Origin: Anastatus disparis
Lineage: Eukaryota; Arthropoda; Insecta; Hymenoptera; Eupelmidae
DNA: 64,000 nt
Reading direction: 5' to 3'
Assembly (NCBI GenBank): GCA_017163975.1
Contig: JAFFSR010000264.1
Location: 2,046,001-2,110,000 of the forward strand
Shown here: positions 24,252-35,642 of the stretch, in pieces
How the letters are laid out: each line of letters opens with the position of its first letter
Position numbering within the stretch: position 1 is the first letter of the stretch
The notes under the pieces: generated by a model
Database searches by the model: none
Told to the model about the DNA's origin: nothing
Seen by the model: the letters and a program-made list of their open reading frames with translations, nothing else
Translations under genes and position numbers: made by a program

Positions 24252-25022
24252 ACACTCCCCTACACATGTTTTTGCCTGAAAATTTGATAACATAAAAAGT
24301 TTTATAATTCCATAACCAATAGTCGTTGAGTGAAAATTCCAACGCGATTTTAATATTTAGATAAAAACCTTCAAAAACCCTTTTCTTTTATCTTTCTTTT
24401 ATCACAAACTGACTCCTTAAACAACATTATAAAAAAATGAAAAAATTGAAAAAATTTTGATGAACTTCAAACTGGAATAATTTTAGGTGCAATTGTCGTA
24501 GGGTAAAAAAGCAAAATTGATTTGAATATTTTTTATCTCGAATCATTTCTAAGCTGTAAATCTATGTTCTGTACCCAAAAACACACCTTTTTTCTGTTTA
24601 CACTTTTTTTGTAGGTTGCTTAATTTTTTAAATATACGCATTTAAAAAAAGCCTTTTCCCACTGAAATCAGTCTCTGATTGGTTTAGATGGACGAAATTC
24701 AATGTTACGCGTATGATTTTAAAGCTGAATAAAAACTCTTTCAAATCAATTTTGCTTTTTCACCCTACGACAATCGCACCTAAAATTATTCCAGTTTGAA
24801 GTTGATCAAAATTTTTTTGATTTTTTAATTTTTTTATAATGTTGTTTAAGGAGTCAGTTTGTGGGTTTTCAAGATAAAAGAAAGGGTTTTTTAAAAGTTT
24901 TTACCTAAATATTAAAATCGCGTTGGAATTTTCACTCAACAACTATTGGTTATGGAGTTATAAAACTTTTTGTGTTATCAAGTTTTCATGTAGGGATGGC
25001 AAAAACATGTGTAGGGGAGTGT
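24252..25022. mobile_element. Foldback element inside the hAT relic
   Basis: About 770 bp, almost wholly palindromic. The left arm starts ACACTCCCCTACACATG and the right arm ends CATGTGTAGGGGAGTGT, with arms of more than 300 bp that pair at about 90 percent by eye. No coding potential. It separates the hAT C-terminal domain from the rest of the gene, so it inserted after the hAT element. Confidence 0.85.
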
Positions 25023-26489
25023 GTGCTTATATCTTGGATCGATTAGCATTGCTATTAATAGTACATCCATAAACATGATACCTTCAAATCGTTGCTAGAA
25101 TGATAAAAAAATCGTTAAAATTTGCTGTGTGTGTGATATATTACTTTTATATAACTTACGTCAAATTTTATCAATTCACTGTTGAGATTACTACATACAT
25201 GCGTTTATTAATCACAGCTAATACATAAAAAGTCATGTTTCTTATATTTACAAAATTTCATTTTTTTTTTTTTTTTTTTTTTGCAAACTTTATGTACTCC
25301 AGATATTTTAGATATAAAAGTACCTTCAAAATTTGTAGCGAAATATTAGAAAGTTCTTTAGAACTTTTGTTGAGGTCAGATTTTGTTATCTAGAACTCCA
25401 AATTCTTTATGAATCTTAAAATCATAGGTATGTAAGATGAAGTAGTTGTATATGTATCTTCACTCATAAAGACTGTGTCATCTTTAAATGGTTTAAAGAC
25501 TTGAACGTAAGTCCCTATTATCTGCCAATCCTCAATCGAAAATGTGTCCTTAAAATCCAAGTCTATAAACGTTGTAATTAAAGACTTTTTCACTTCTAAC
25601 ATTTATTTCTAACAAGAACACAGAACAACAAATATATTCGAAAATATTTAATTAAATGTTACCTTTCAAATATATCCTACTGTAAATTCCATCGGATGTC
25701 TACTAATTGTATCAGAGTCAATGGAATATCAAGTTCTAGTTTTTCTTGAGTTTCCAGAAATAATTTGCGATCAGAGCTCGATTTAGTAAAATGGCCTGTT
25801 ATTTGTTTAGCTTTCTTGATAATCAAATTAAAATCATCCTTTTCATTCATACTGTTTTCTTCAACATTTCTTTTTTTTATTACATTTCTTTCGATCGGTT
25901 ACTGTCAACTGAAGAGAAGGTGCAAAACAAGTTATACATGTCCATTTTGAATACAAAGCAATTGCTTTCTTCATATTTGAAGCATTATCTGTGACCCAAC
26001 AGACTTTTTTAGCTGAAATTTCATTTAAATCGAATCTTTCGATAGTATTAATTGAAAACTTGGCTATATTTTCAGCTGTGTGACGTCTCGAAATAGGGAT
26101 AGTTTCTAAGCTTACATGCTCTGTTATGAATCCTGGTAACATGTAGTGTATTGTTAAAGTTATTTAATTAAGAACTGCTCTGGATGTCCATCCATCCGTT
26201 GCCATCGTAACTATAGTAACAGCTAGGAATTTTTTAAAAACATACGATTATTTGCTAGGACTAATTTTCTACTCTCGCAAAAAGTACTAATTATACATAA
26301 TTTTTTTTATAAATTTATGATGAATGCTATAATAAAATAAAATAACAAAATATGAAATAATTCCTCAAAAAAAATCCTTAATAAAATAAAACTTTAATAT
26401 GTTTGCTATTTTATAAAAATAGTACTTTGAAACTTTTAATAAATTATTTGCTTTTATAAATATTTATTGAATCACGATATAAATATTTT

Positions 26490-26705
26490 TGACACTCCGT
26501 GCGAGAAGCTCGATTTCACGCACGCTGTACAAAGTGACACGTGCGAAAATGGAGCTTCTCACACGTCGTGTCAAAAAATAGTGTTCGATACTCGTGCGAG
26601 AAAGTGATTTCTTACTCGTGTGACCTTTTCACCCTCGCTTCGCTCGGGCGCAAACCGCCACACGAGTAAAAAATCACTTTATCGCACTAGTACCGAAATA
26701 TACTA
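26490..26705. repeat. Double hairpin element, copy A
   Basis: The first hairpin pairs TTTTTGACACTCCGTGCG with ACACGTCGTGTCAAAAA. The second pairs GTGCGAGAAAGTGATTTCTT with an inverted arm around the loop CCCTCGCTTCGCTCGGGCG. It is close in sequence to 59654-59878. Confidence 0.8.
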
Positions 26706-27776
26706 TTATAAATAAATAAAATGAATTTAAATTTGAAAAATATGTTATTTGTAATCAACTAAAAATCAATTAATACTTTATTTATCAATAAACTTTCTAA
26801 TCGTAGATTCATACAAAAATTATAAATTGAATAAATAATAATATATTTAAACACAAATAGGTAAGACAAATATAATTAGTCAAATAAGATAAGAAAAATA
26901 TAAAATACGTATTGGATGCTCCATAAACAAATAAAAATTCTTACATGGAACAAATTAATGGATGAGTAATAAAAAACTATAAACCTGGCGATGACTATAA
27001 TCAAGTAACTGAAATAATCATAATTTTAAAGTTTTATATTTAGTCAAAAAGAGGAAATCAGAGATTAACTTCAAATCTAAACAAACATTGTGATTTTATT
27101 TTATCTTATGAATTCGTCGTATTTAAATAAATAATTTTATTATATTAAAAACAATATTACAAAAATTTTACAAATTCACTTTATAGAAAATTGAATTTCT
27201 TCACATTTCAGATCAGATTTTATTATTTACTCTAGTAGGACTCAAAATTTTTATAAATATTAAAATTTTTTAATGAAATCTATTCTTTTTAAGTTTTTGC
27301 ATGTGATGGAGATTTGAGGAATCAAAAAAATCAAAGTATTACCTTCAAGATCATTCTGACGTTTCAATTTGATTTTCTCTACTTCAATCTCGTACATTTC
27401 TGGAATTATTTTCCTTGACAATATAGTTTTACTTGGAATCTGATAGCGTGGTTCAGCTGCGTTCACAAAATATCGAAAACCTACATCATCTACCACACTG
27501 TAGGGCTGTGAATCTTTAACTATCATAAGGGCTAAGCCTTTTGTCATTTCTTTAGCTTTCTGGCTTGTAGAATGAAGAGGAATAACAACTCGTTCCTTTT
27601 GCTCTCTCTCTTAACGTTTAAAGATTTACTTATATAAGATTGTTTGGACTTGAAGTCTCGAATCAAAACTGATGTACTCCCTGATGTCCCGTTTTATAGT
27701 GAGATGGTCGAAAGAAGTTACACCAGAAGATTATAGAAAGTTAAGATTGTTAACTTGTGCAAAATTAAAATTAGTA

Positions 27777-28518
27777 GGGTAGATGTGGGTATTACAGCGG
27801 AATCGACGTATGATGAATTTTAAACTCATAAATTAAAGCTTATAGATGAAGAAAACTTATCACTTTTATTTTTAATAAAATATTTAAACATTGATTAACT
27901 AGAAAAAAATTAATTTAGCATTTAATTATAGAGTTAAAATTAAGAAAAAACGAGTTTAAAATAAAATGTATTTGTGGCTATTGCTGCGGCCGTGTTTCTA
28001 ATGCTGTGTGCCAGTTACTATTGACACTTTTATATATTCCGTTCGAAAAGTTGAGGTTAGGTTAACCACGTGTTATAATAATAAAAGGATGCCACAGTAA
28101 TTCATATTTGATGATTTTAATGACGCATAATACTAAAATGTAAAATTAAAATATTAAATATGTGCTAGGTGAAATTTCCAAAAAATATATAACAAGTAAA
28201 GATATATTTTATTTAATAATGATCTTATTTTACATAAAAAAGAATAAAAACAGAAAATATTGTCAAATTTAGGATGCATACGTGATCGCGATTTTAAGAA
28301 ATTTATCAAGATTTTAGAACAGTTCAATTTCAAATAACCAATATTAAATATTTTTAGACTTTTTTTGTGAGATATATTTTTTAAAATATTAAATAATACT
28401 TATAATATTTGATTATGCATTCAAATATTATTTATGGACTTGGAAAAAATTATTTTTACGAATTTTATATGAAAAAACAGTAATTAGCACCTCCGTATAG
28501 CAATACCCACATCTACCC
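27777..28518. mobile_element. TA-flanked inverted-repeat element, 742 bp
   Basis: GGGTAGATGTGGGTATTAC at the left and AATACCCACATCTACCC at the right, with TA outside (27775-27776 and 28519-28520). It contains TGTGCCAGTTACTATTG, echoing the ends of 9410-10281. It lies just upstream of the hAT N-terminal piece. Non-coding. Confidence 0.8.
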
Positions 28519-29104
28519 TATATCAAAGACAAAATTTTCAAAATTAAAACAATTTTATTTTTGTTTATTTCATCCTCTTACGAGAAGAATAGAGAGTGCG
28601 TGAAACAGAAAGAGAGGGAAAGAAAAAGAAATAAAGTTAAGGTAATAGTATAAAAGTATCCTGCGTTGTATAGCGTCTTCTGCTGATCGAAAGGTGCGTT
28701 TGATAATGAACATTCGATAGAAGATGTTCAACTTCCTCGTTTTTTACCTTTTTCCAACTTTTATTTTTGAATCAAAGAATACTCAAGTGAAACTATTGTT
28801 TCAAGTATAATTTATAACTAAAAATGATTATATCTAATTTTTGTACAATTCTATAAAACTAGATACAAAATATGTCAAAAAAACCTTTTTGAAATCTATA
28901 TAGAAATTAGATAAAATTAGATATTTAAAATAAAAAAATTAGAAAATGAAAAAATTTAAATAAATTTTTTTATTAAATTTATATATAATTTATATATAGT
29001 TTATATATAATTTATGTCTAATAATAATTTAATTTATTTTTTATATAATTTTCATAAAAAGGTGCCTTTGGTTTAAAAAAACCTGCTTTTCAGAGTATCA
29101 TTGA
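28519..29104. other. AT-rich spacer
   Basis: A purine-rich tract at 28590-28640 and short ATATAA repeats near 28980. No gene seen. Confidence 0.45.
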
Positions 29105-29345
29105 CTAGCTAAGAAAGGATCAAACCTCTGGATCACAGATTTTGCTCGAACTTTGAGACAAGTTTTCAAATATCAAATTATGGAAAAACTTAGTTACAGA
29201 CAATTTCTGAATGTCACTGGAAAAATGGATATATTTTTAAAAGCTTATTGTTCTTTAGCATTAATAACTAGAAGCTTTATACTTTTTTTAAATGAAAGCT
29301 GTACTCAAATCAAATCTTTTCGAAATATTATTAACCGTATATCAA
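29105..29345. repeat. Half copy of the outer foldback family
   Basis: GGATCACAGATTTTGCTCGA and the following 230 bp match the left arm of 13790 (GGATCACGGATTTTGCTCAA) in order. The ORF at 29153-29395 lies on this repeat and is not a gene. Confidence 0.7.
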
Positions 29346-29640
29346 TAGTATATTACGACCCGAGGCCAGAAAGTCGAATTTCCTGGCGTGCGTGATATAA
29401 AGGCCAAGGCGAAGCCGAGGCCTTATATCACGCACACCAGGGCATCCTACATTCTGGCTGTGTGTCGTATACTATTTTTCTTTATCCCCAGCCGAAAGTA
29501 CGTGGTTATGTATGATTATCGCTTTCCTACTTTTGCAAATTCTGCTGAATATACATGGTTATGTATGGATATCGCCCGCCCGACTTTTGCAAAACCGAGG
29601 AAAAGCCGAGGTTTTTGCTGGTCGAGGCGGGCATCAAAAA
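29346..29640. repeat. Hairpin element, GC-rich loop, plus a second hairpin
   Basis: GCGTGCGTGATATAAAGGCC pairs with GGCCTTATATCACGCAC; the loop contains GGCGAAGCCGAGGCC. After GTATACTATTTTTCTTTATC and CCCAGCCGAAAGTACG, a second hairpin follows (AAACCGAGGAAAAGCCGAGG core). ORFs over this stretch are shadows. Confidence 0.65.
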
Positions 29641-29908
29641 TATATTAAAAAAAATATGTTAAAAATTATATTTCAAAATAAACATTATTCTATAAAATTT
29701 TATTTGAAAAAAATAAATTACAAATAAAATTTTTTTTAATCATTTTCTATATTGCAACAACATGAACTAACATTAGAAACACAATTATTGAAAGTACAAT
29801 TATCGTATTTAAAATTTTTTAGTTTTGAACTTGTGTTTTCTTGATCGTCTGAATTTTCATTACTTTTTCTTATTTTACGCGTGGGTGGCTGGACCTCGGG
29901 CTGGACCA

Positions 29909-29966
29909 AGAATAAAATGAAATTTTAAAGTCGGTCGATCTTTAAAATTTCATTTTATTCTTGGTT
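29909..29966. repeat. Perfect short palindrome at the Crypton exon 3 end
   Basis: CCAAGAATAAAATGAAATTT and its inverted copy flank a 9-bp centre (TCGGTCGAT), with 25-bp arms. One arm continues the Crypton exon 3 coding sequence; the other looks like an inverted copy of it. Confidence 0.8.
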
Positions 29967-30827
29967 TATCGAAAAACGATTTGCTGCCGCTGATAACTGG
30001 TGTATTTTGATTTACAACTGGTAAATGTATTTTATTATTGCTTTCTGTTGCAAAATCGTTTTCTACAACTCTATTCAAAAAATTTTTTTAGCAATGAAAA
30101 ATGGTATCTAAATATATTTTAGTAATAAAATAAGTATTTTTTTTTCTTACTGATAGTTGGTTCAAGGTTAGAGTGAAAATCTTCAGAAAAATCTGACCAA
30201 TCCAAATTATAATTTTGTTCATCATTTTCACATTCAAGATTTACCTGCGAACTTGTTGGTGTTGAATGATTATTTTTTTTGTACCTTTTTGAATTATACC
30301 ATCAAAAATCATCTGTCGGTTATGCATAGAATTTTCTATATAACCTTGTGCTATCATATCTGAACGCCATCTCCTTAGCTGTTTTACCGTTTGTAAGTTT
30401 GCACCGGAATCAGAAAGAAGTGTTGCTGATGTTCTTCTAAAGCAATGACCAGTGTATCTTTTGGCATTTGGTAGTTCTAGATATGTAGCAATATTTTCTG
30501 GTATTTCACCTATTTTGTGTCTTTCGATAGGTTGACGAAAGCATTCACCTCCTTGATATTTAATAAAAAATCTGTCGCTGAATTTTTTGGATGGTCTCAA
30601 TGAAATGTATTTTTTAACTTTAGCATAGGAAAGATTTTCGATAATGAATTATCCAGCATAATCATTTTTATTACCATTGATTGATACTATATATTTATTA
30701 TCTAAATCTTCTACATCTTCAATCTTGACGTTCGTTATTTCATCGCAGCGTAGACAACCGCAGATTCCAAATATAAGAATAACCTGAAAAAATTAAAACT
30801 TAAGCAATTAGATGGAGAATGAATGTA

Positions 30828-30954
30828 GTCGGTCTGTAGTTCATTTGGTAGTGCGTTGGATTCATGATCTCGAAGTTCTGAGTTCGATTCCCGCTCTCGG
30901 CAGCTGATTGATGCAAGCATCACTGTACGTTACGTAGCGACGTTAAAAAAAAAA
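30828..30954 (+). repeat. tRNA-derived SINE in the Crypton intron
   Basis: GTAGTTCATTTGGTAGTGCG (A-box-like), a possible CAT anticodon position, TGAGTTCGATTCCCG (B-box), then GCAGCTGATTGATGCAAGCA and a poly-A run. The tRNA-like part could fold roughly as a cloverleaf, but the 3' body and A-tail mark it as a SINE and not a tRNA gene. It is the younger-looking relative of 6312-6480. Confidence 0.8.
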
Positions 30955-31689
30955 GATGAAGAATAACAAGTATATTATTATTTGGAAAGCGAATAAATAA
31001 TTAATTACCTTCATGGCTAAATATGTATCATCTGGAGCTTCATTCATAAATTTCATTATTTGAGATCATCTTAAAACAAAAGATTTTTTTGTTTGTAACC
31101 TTTAGCATTTGCTTTTATAATACTTTTTAAGTTTAAAAAATTGGTAATATTAATATTATCTTTTGTATTTAAAGTTCTCATGAGCATACTTCATATACTC
31201 CACAAAGTAGGCGATTTAAGTTTTGTTTTTGATGTTTCAAAATAAACAATCAAATCGTTTTCTTCGGAGCTGGATATTACATTTTTATTTTCCTCTCGCC
31301 ACTTTTTATATGTATTATAATCCAGCAAGTATCGATCGCAAGATTTTTTGCGTAATGTTTCATTCTGCACAATAATTTTAGCCTCGTCGTCAAAATTCCT
31401 AAATATTTCTTCTTCGTCTGCAGAACCTTCAGATGAAGAGTCACCCATTCTTGAGAATTTGTACTCTTTTTTATTTTTTATATGCACAAAAATCACTACA
31501 ACGTTTTTTTAAAACTTAATTATATGTACTAACACTGTGCTATTAACATGTGAAACATATGCGAAAAAACGACAGTTGTGACAGATGTTTTCAGGTTACA
31601 AGTTCTGTAATAAGCGTTGCTATGATAAACAAGACACAAAAAAATTGTTTCTAATCGAAGCACATTTTAAGCGAAATAGGCCACAAAAG

Positions 31690-32428
31690 CCGTTGTTCCC
31701 GGAGCTAAGTCCGGTCAGGAACCCAGTACTTTCGGATAGGGGATAAAGGAAAATATTTTTTCTCATAGCCTGGCAGAAAGTTCGTATTTGGCTCCCTAAT
31801 TTCAGGATATAAAGTTAGCGATACTCTTCCCAGTCTACCTCATCAGAAAGTATTAACTCGTAGTATACAAAGCTGTGCACATGTGCGTGAACGTTATGCC
31901 GCCTCTTTCCTTTTTCCATATAATCCTTAAGAGAGAAAGAGATAGCAAAAGCGAACAAGATGCTCGTCAAGTCAGTTGTACTTTTCTCTCTCTCTCTCTA
32001 TCTCTCATTTTCTTATGTGGTTGTAAACACGTTCCGGTTGAGATTGGATTTTATTCTTGTGTTTAATAATTTAACATTTGTTTTATAATTCTTTCTTTTA
32101 TTCATATGAATTATATTCACAGGAATATATCGTGTTGTGTATAAAGAAGAACAGTGCATAGACTTTTTTTAATGAATTATCATAACAAGAATGTAGTGTC
32201 TTATACGTAGCAGAAGAAAAGCGTGGCTCGCGCACGTACACAAACGATTTATTATTTGTTTTCGATTTCGAACTTTCTGCCCGGTATGAGAAAAAATCGT
32301 ATATTCTCCTCGGGAGAAAATGCGGACTATTGTTGCCCGCGTACGTGACGGTTTCGCTACTCTCGACCGGCAACCTATACGTGGGCGGCAATAGTCCGCT
32401 TTTCTCCCTTGGTGAATAATACACTATT
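31690..32428. repeat. Composite repeat ending in a hairpin
   Basis: Begins near TTTTTTCTCATAGCCTGGCA, contains a CT tract (31985-32010), and ends with a hairpin (32283-32428) in which GAGAAAATGCGGACTATTG pairs with CAATAGTCCGCTTTTCTC. The hairpin is preceded by TTTCTGCCCGGTATGAGAAA. Layout as at 21541-22200. ORFs here are shadows. Confidence 0.6.
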
Positions 32429-32429
32429 T

Positions 32430-35204
32430 CTTCCCAAAATTATAGCATAATAAAAATTGGATCTGAAACTTTTCTGAAACTTCTTGGTTTTTCATTTCTG
32501 GCATATTAAATGATCTTCTTTTTATGGCATTTTCTTTTTCTTCCCCAAGCGATGGCATCTTATTAAGTTCCCATGAACAACTTGGAACATCAATAGGCTT
32601 CTCTATTGCAGCATATTTCTTAGTGGAAGTCTCATTCTTCGGCACTAAATAATCCACATCCCACATAGCATGAAATATTTCAAAAAAAGATTACATGAAA
32701 TATTTCAGTAAAATATTAAATAAGTGATGAACAAATATTTCTTCGAAATATTACAGTTTAAGAATATGAAATAATTCATTGCAATATTTCTGTAATATTG
32801 CTGCAACATTTCATGTTTTATTCCAAAAAAATTTCTGAATCCAACACTGAAATATTTGAGAAATATTACTAAATTATTTCTTGAAATGTTTCACATTAAT
32901 ATTTCACCAATCTTTCAAGAAACATTGCATGAAATATTCCTGTAATATTGAAGGAATATTTCATGTTTTATTCCAAACTATTTTTGAATCCAACACTGAA
33001 ATATTTGAGAAAGGTTACTAGATTATTTCTTGAAATGTTTCAGATCAATATTTCGCCAATCTTTCAAGAAACATTGCATGAAATATTCCTGTAATATTGA
33101 AGGAACATTTCATGTTTTATTTCAAAAAATTTTTGAATCCGACACTGAAATATTCAAGAAATATTGTTACATTATTTCTTGAAATGTTTCATATCAATAT
33201 TTCGCAAATCTTTCAAGAAACATTTCATGAAATATTTCTGTAATATTGAAGGAACATTTATTGTTTTATTTCAAAAAATTTTTAAATTCAACACTGAAAT
33301 ATTCAAGAAATATTGTTACATTATTTCTTGAAATGTTTCAAATCAATATCTCGCAAATCTTTCAAGAAACATTTCATGAAATATTTCTGTAATATTGAAG
33401 GAACATTTCATGTTTTATTTCAAAAAATTTTTAAATTCAACACTGAAATATTCAAGAAATATTGTTACGTTATTTCTTGAAATGTTTCAAATCAATTTTT
33501 CGCAAATGTTTCAAGAAACATTTCATGAAATATTTCTGTAATATTGAAGGAACATTTCATGTTTTATTTCAAAAAATTTTTAAATTCAACACTTAAATAT
33601 TCAAGAAATATTGTTACGTTATTTCTTGAAATGTTTCAAATCAATTTTTCGCAAATGTTTCAAGAAACATTTCATGAAATATTTCTGTTATATTTAAAAA
33701 ACATTTCAAGAAGTATTAAAAAAAATGTATGAACATAACACTGAAATATCGAAGAAATATTGCTGCACTATTTCTTAAAATATTTCAAATCAATAATGCG
33801 CAAATTTTTCAAGAAATATTTCATGAAATATTTCTGTCAAATTCCAGAAATATTTCATGGAGTATCCCGAAAAATTTATGAATATAACAGTGAAATATTG
33901 GAGAAATATTGTTTAAATATTTGTAGTTAACTCGCGTTTGTAGCAATTCTTCTATCTTGCCAGCAGGTGGCTACTTGATTATATTTTCATGTGATCGTAA
34001 ATGTGGTTGGCAAACTCTCGCAAGTGGTGGGACGCTCTCTCGTTTAGTATATAAGACCGAAAATTCTTGATACAAATAAATAAGCGCTTAAATTATAAAT
34101 AACCAATAAATGTAAAAGTATCTAATATGGTTTGAGATGCAACTCTTACAAAATCAAAAATAATATCTAATTTTTCATCAATATTACAAATCAGTATTTC
34201 ATGAAAGATTCCAAAAATATTTCCGAAAAGGTTAATAATCCTCTATGAATACTTTAGTTAAACTGATGGGTAATCTTTCAACAATATAACATATCAATAT
34301 TACATGAAAGATTTCTGAAATATTTCAGAAACATTTTTTGAGAGATTAATAATTTTTTATGAATCCTTCAATAACATATTTTAGCAATCTTTCAACAATG
34401 TTACAAAGCAATATTTCATGAAAGATTTTAGAAATATTTCAGAAACATTTCTTGAAAGATTCATAATCTTTTATGAATCCTTTAATAAAATATTTCTGCA
34501 ATCTTTCAACAATGTTACAAAGCAATATTTCATGAAAGATTTTAGAAATATTTCAGAAACATTTCTTGAAAGATTCATAATCTTTTATGAATCCTTTAAT
34601 AAAATATTTCTGCAATCTTTCAACAATCTTAAAAATCAACATTTCATGAAAGATTTCAGAAATATTTCAGAAACATTTCTTGAAAGATTCATAATCTTAC
34701 ATGAATCTTTCGATCAAATATTGCTACAATCTTTCAACAATATTACAAATTAATATTTTACAAAATAATGAAAGAATGTTACAGAAACATTACATGAAAT
34801 ATTTCAAATCAATCTTCTAGAAGGACATATCAATATTTCAGAAATATTTCTTATCAATATTTCTGTTTTATTCTGAATCTTTCAATGAAATATTTCAGAA
34901 ATATTTCAGAAATATTTCATGCTATGTGGGATCTTTTAAATTCTAAAAAATTTAAATTTATTTTATATATATAATTATTTAAAATAAACATTAATTTTGT
35001 AAATAAAAAAAATTCATTTTTTAAATAATACATTTTGAAATAATCAATTTATGAAATATACATTTTTAGGTCATAAATAAATAAAAATATATGAATAAAA
35101 AAATTTTAACCTGATTAGAAGACACTTCTAACGAGTTCCCTTGAAGTGATTCATAAACGGACGTGTCCATTGGTATTGCAAAATCCTGAACTTTTTGAAG
35201 TTCC
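32430..35204 (-). pseudogene. Unidentified gene fragment split by a satellite element
   Basis: Two exon-like pieces on the minus strand. The first, 35204-35111, sits between TTTTTTTAG and CAG|GTTAAA and encodes QKVQDFAIPMDTSVYESLQG. The second starts near 34945 (after TTTTTTAG) and reads NLKD before being cut by the inverted-repeat satellite at 32660-34930. It resumes at 32659 with VDYLVPKNETSTKKYAAIEK, PIDVPSCSWELNKMPSLGEE and RRSFNMPEMKNQEVSEKF. Removing the satellite and one AT copy gives a continuous frame. The protein is hydrophilic and I do not recognise it. It lies next to Crypton relics, so it may be transposon cargo or an old host exon. The spacing and splice sites argue that it was once coding. 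Confidence 0.5.
32660..34930. repeat. Inverted-repeat-capped satellite element (149-bp and 114-bp arrays)
   Basis: The ends are inverted copies: CCCACATAGCATGAAATATT at 32660 and AATATTTCATGCTATGTGGG ending at 34930, with AT on both sides. Inside, GTAATATTGA recurs at 32942, 33091, 33240, 33389 and 33538, an exact 149-bp period. A second array near 34418, 34532 and 34646 has a 114-bp period and happens to stay open on the plus strand (repeats of MKDFRNISETFLERFII). That ORF is an array by-product and not a gene. Between the arrays (33905-34150) is non-repeated sequence. It is inserted into the exon described for 32430-35204. Confidence 0.85.
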
Positions 35205-35214
35205 TAAAAAAATT

Positions 35215-35310
35215 GTAAATAATTTTCATACAAAAGTGTAAATAATTTTCACAAAAAAGTGTAAATAATTTTCATAAAAAAGTATAAATAATTTTTATAA
35301 AAAAGTTATT
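35215..35310. repeat. 27-bp tandem repeat
   Basis: Four near-identical units of GTAAATAATTTTCATAAAAA. It lies upstream of the exon-like piece at 35204-35111. Confidence 0.8.
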
Positions 35311-35570
35311 TACCTTTTTGTAATTTTTCCTTCTTTTATTTATTTTAAATTTAATTTCTACCTACCTCCTCTTCTACAGTACCCTTATTTCCTACTTTTT
35401 TTTTATCTATAACATTGTATAATTTGCATAGTTCTCTGTTACAAAGTTTCTAGAATTCCCTTTCTTTCCAATTCCTTTATATGTTCGTTGTACTTTTCTT
35501 CACTGTTAAACGTAAATCCTAAATATTTCAATTTTTTAATCTATCATTAAAGGCTTCTCTATACACAATG

Positions 35571-35572
<2 letters not shown>

Positions 35573-35620
<48 letters not shown>
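35573..35620. repeat. (AT)n microsatellite
   Basis: About 24 uninterrupted AT units. Confidence 0.95.
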
Positions 35621-35622
<2 letters not shown>

Positions 35623-35642
35623 TATTTTCACTATTTTTTAAC

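Larger units (their letters stand above)
23816..27740 (-). pseudogene. hAT (ZBED-type) transposase, degraded and interrupted
   Basis: A minus-strand relic in pieces. About 27690-27260 has the BED-finger end (LIRDFKSKQSYISK) and the pre-catalytic region (GLALMIVKDSQPYSVVDDVGF, then RYQIPSKTILSRKIIPEMYE). Next, 26142-25870 has the catalytic-domain piece (HTAENIAKF, VCWVTDNASNMKKAI, CFAPSLQLTV, where family members have H in place of P). Then 25602-25390 carries DWQIIGTYVQVFKPFKDDT. Last, about 24115-23816 is the hAT dimerisation domain (PCDWWQNNE, VATQVTSEREFSTSGNIV, TRSRLLSDN). hAT transposases cut and paste DNA with 8-bp duplications. This copy is dead: stops and frameshifts separate the pieces, and a foldback element (24252-25022) sits between the last two. 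A terminal repeat rich in ACTCGA lies downstream at 23478-23640. Confidence 0.85.
29760..31447 (-). pseudogene. Crypton-type tyrosine recombinase, copy 1
   Basis: Exon 1 runs 31447-31009 (acidic start MGDSSSEGSADEEE, then RKKSCDRYLLDYNTYKKW and TNFLNLKSIIKANAKGY). Exon 2 runs 30783 to about 30151 (CGCLRCDEITNVKIED, HKIGEIP, YTGHCFRRTSATLLSDSGAN, SDMIAQGYIENSM). A third exon (about 30082-29950) and a tail to 29760 containing NCTFNNC follow. Tyrosine recombinases cut and rejoin DNA. The catalytic residues are visible: R in CLRCDE, H and R in HCFRR, and Y in GYIENS. This fits insect Crypton transposons. It is inactivated by a TGA after LKSPTLWSI, a TGA near KKSFVLR, a TAA after NKNDYAG and a slipped A-run near 30285. 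A tRNA-derived SINE occupies the intron between exons 1 and 2. A domesticated ancestry cannot be excluded. Confidence 0.8.

Noticed and set aside
30828..30901. Possible tRNA gene
   Set aside because: A and B boxes are present, but the cloverleaf is imperfect and the unit continues into a SINE body with an A-tail shared by other copies.
32098..32424. 108-codon minus-strand ORF
   Set aside because: It runs through the hairpin at 32283-32428 and its paired arms; no family match.
34418..34753. 111-codon ORF with three internal repeats
   Set aside because: It is the 114-bp satellite read in an open frame; other units in the array are broken and no start context or family match is seen.
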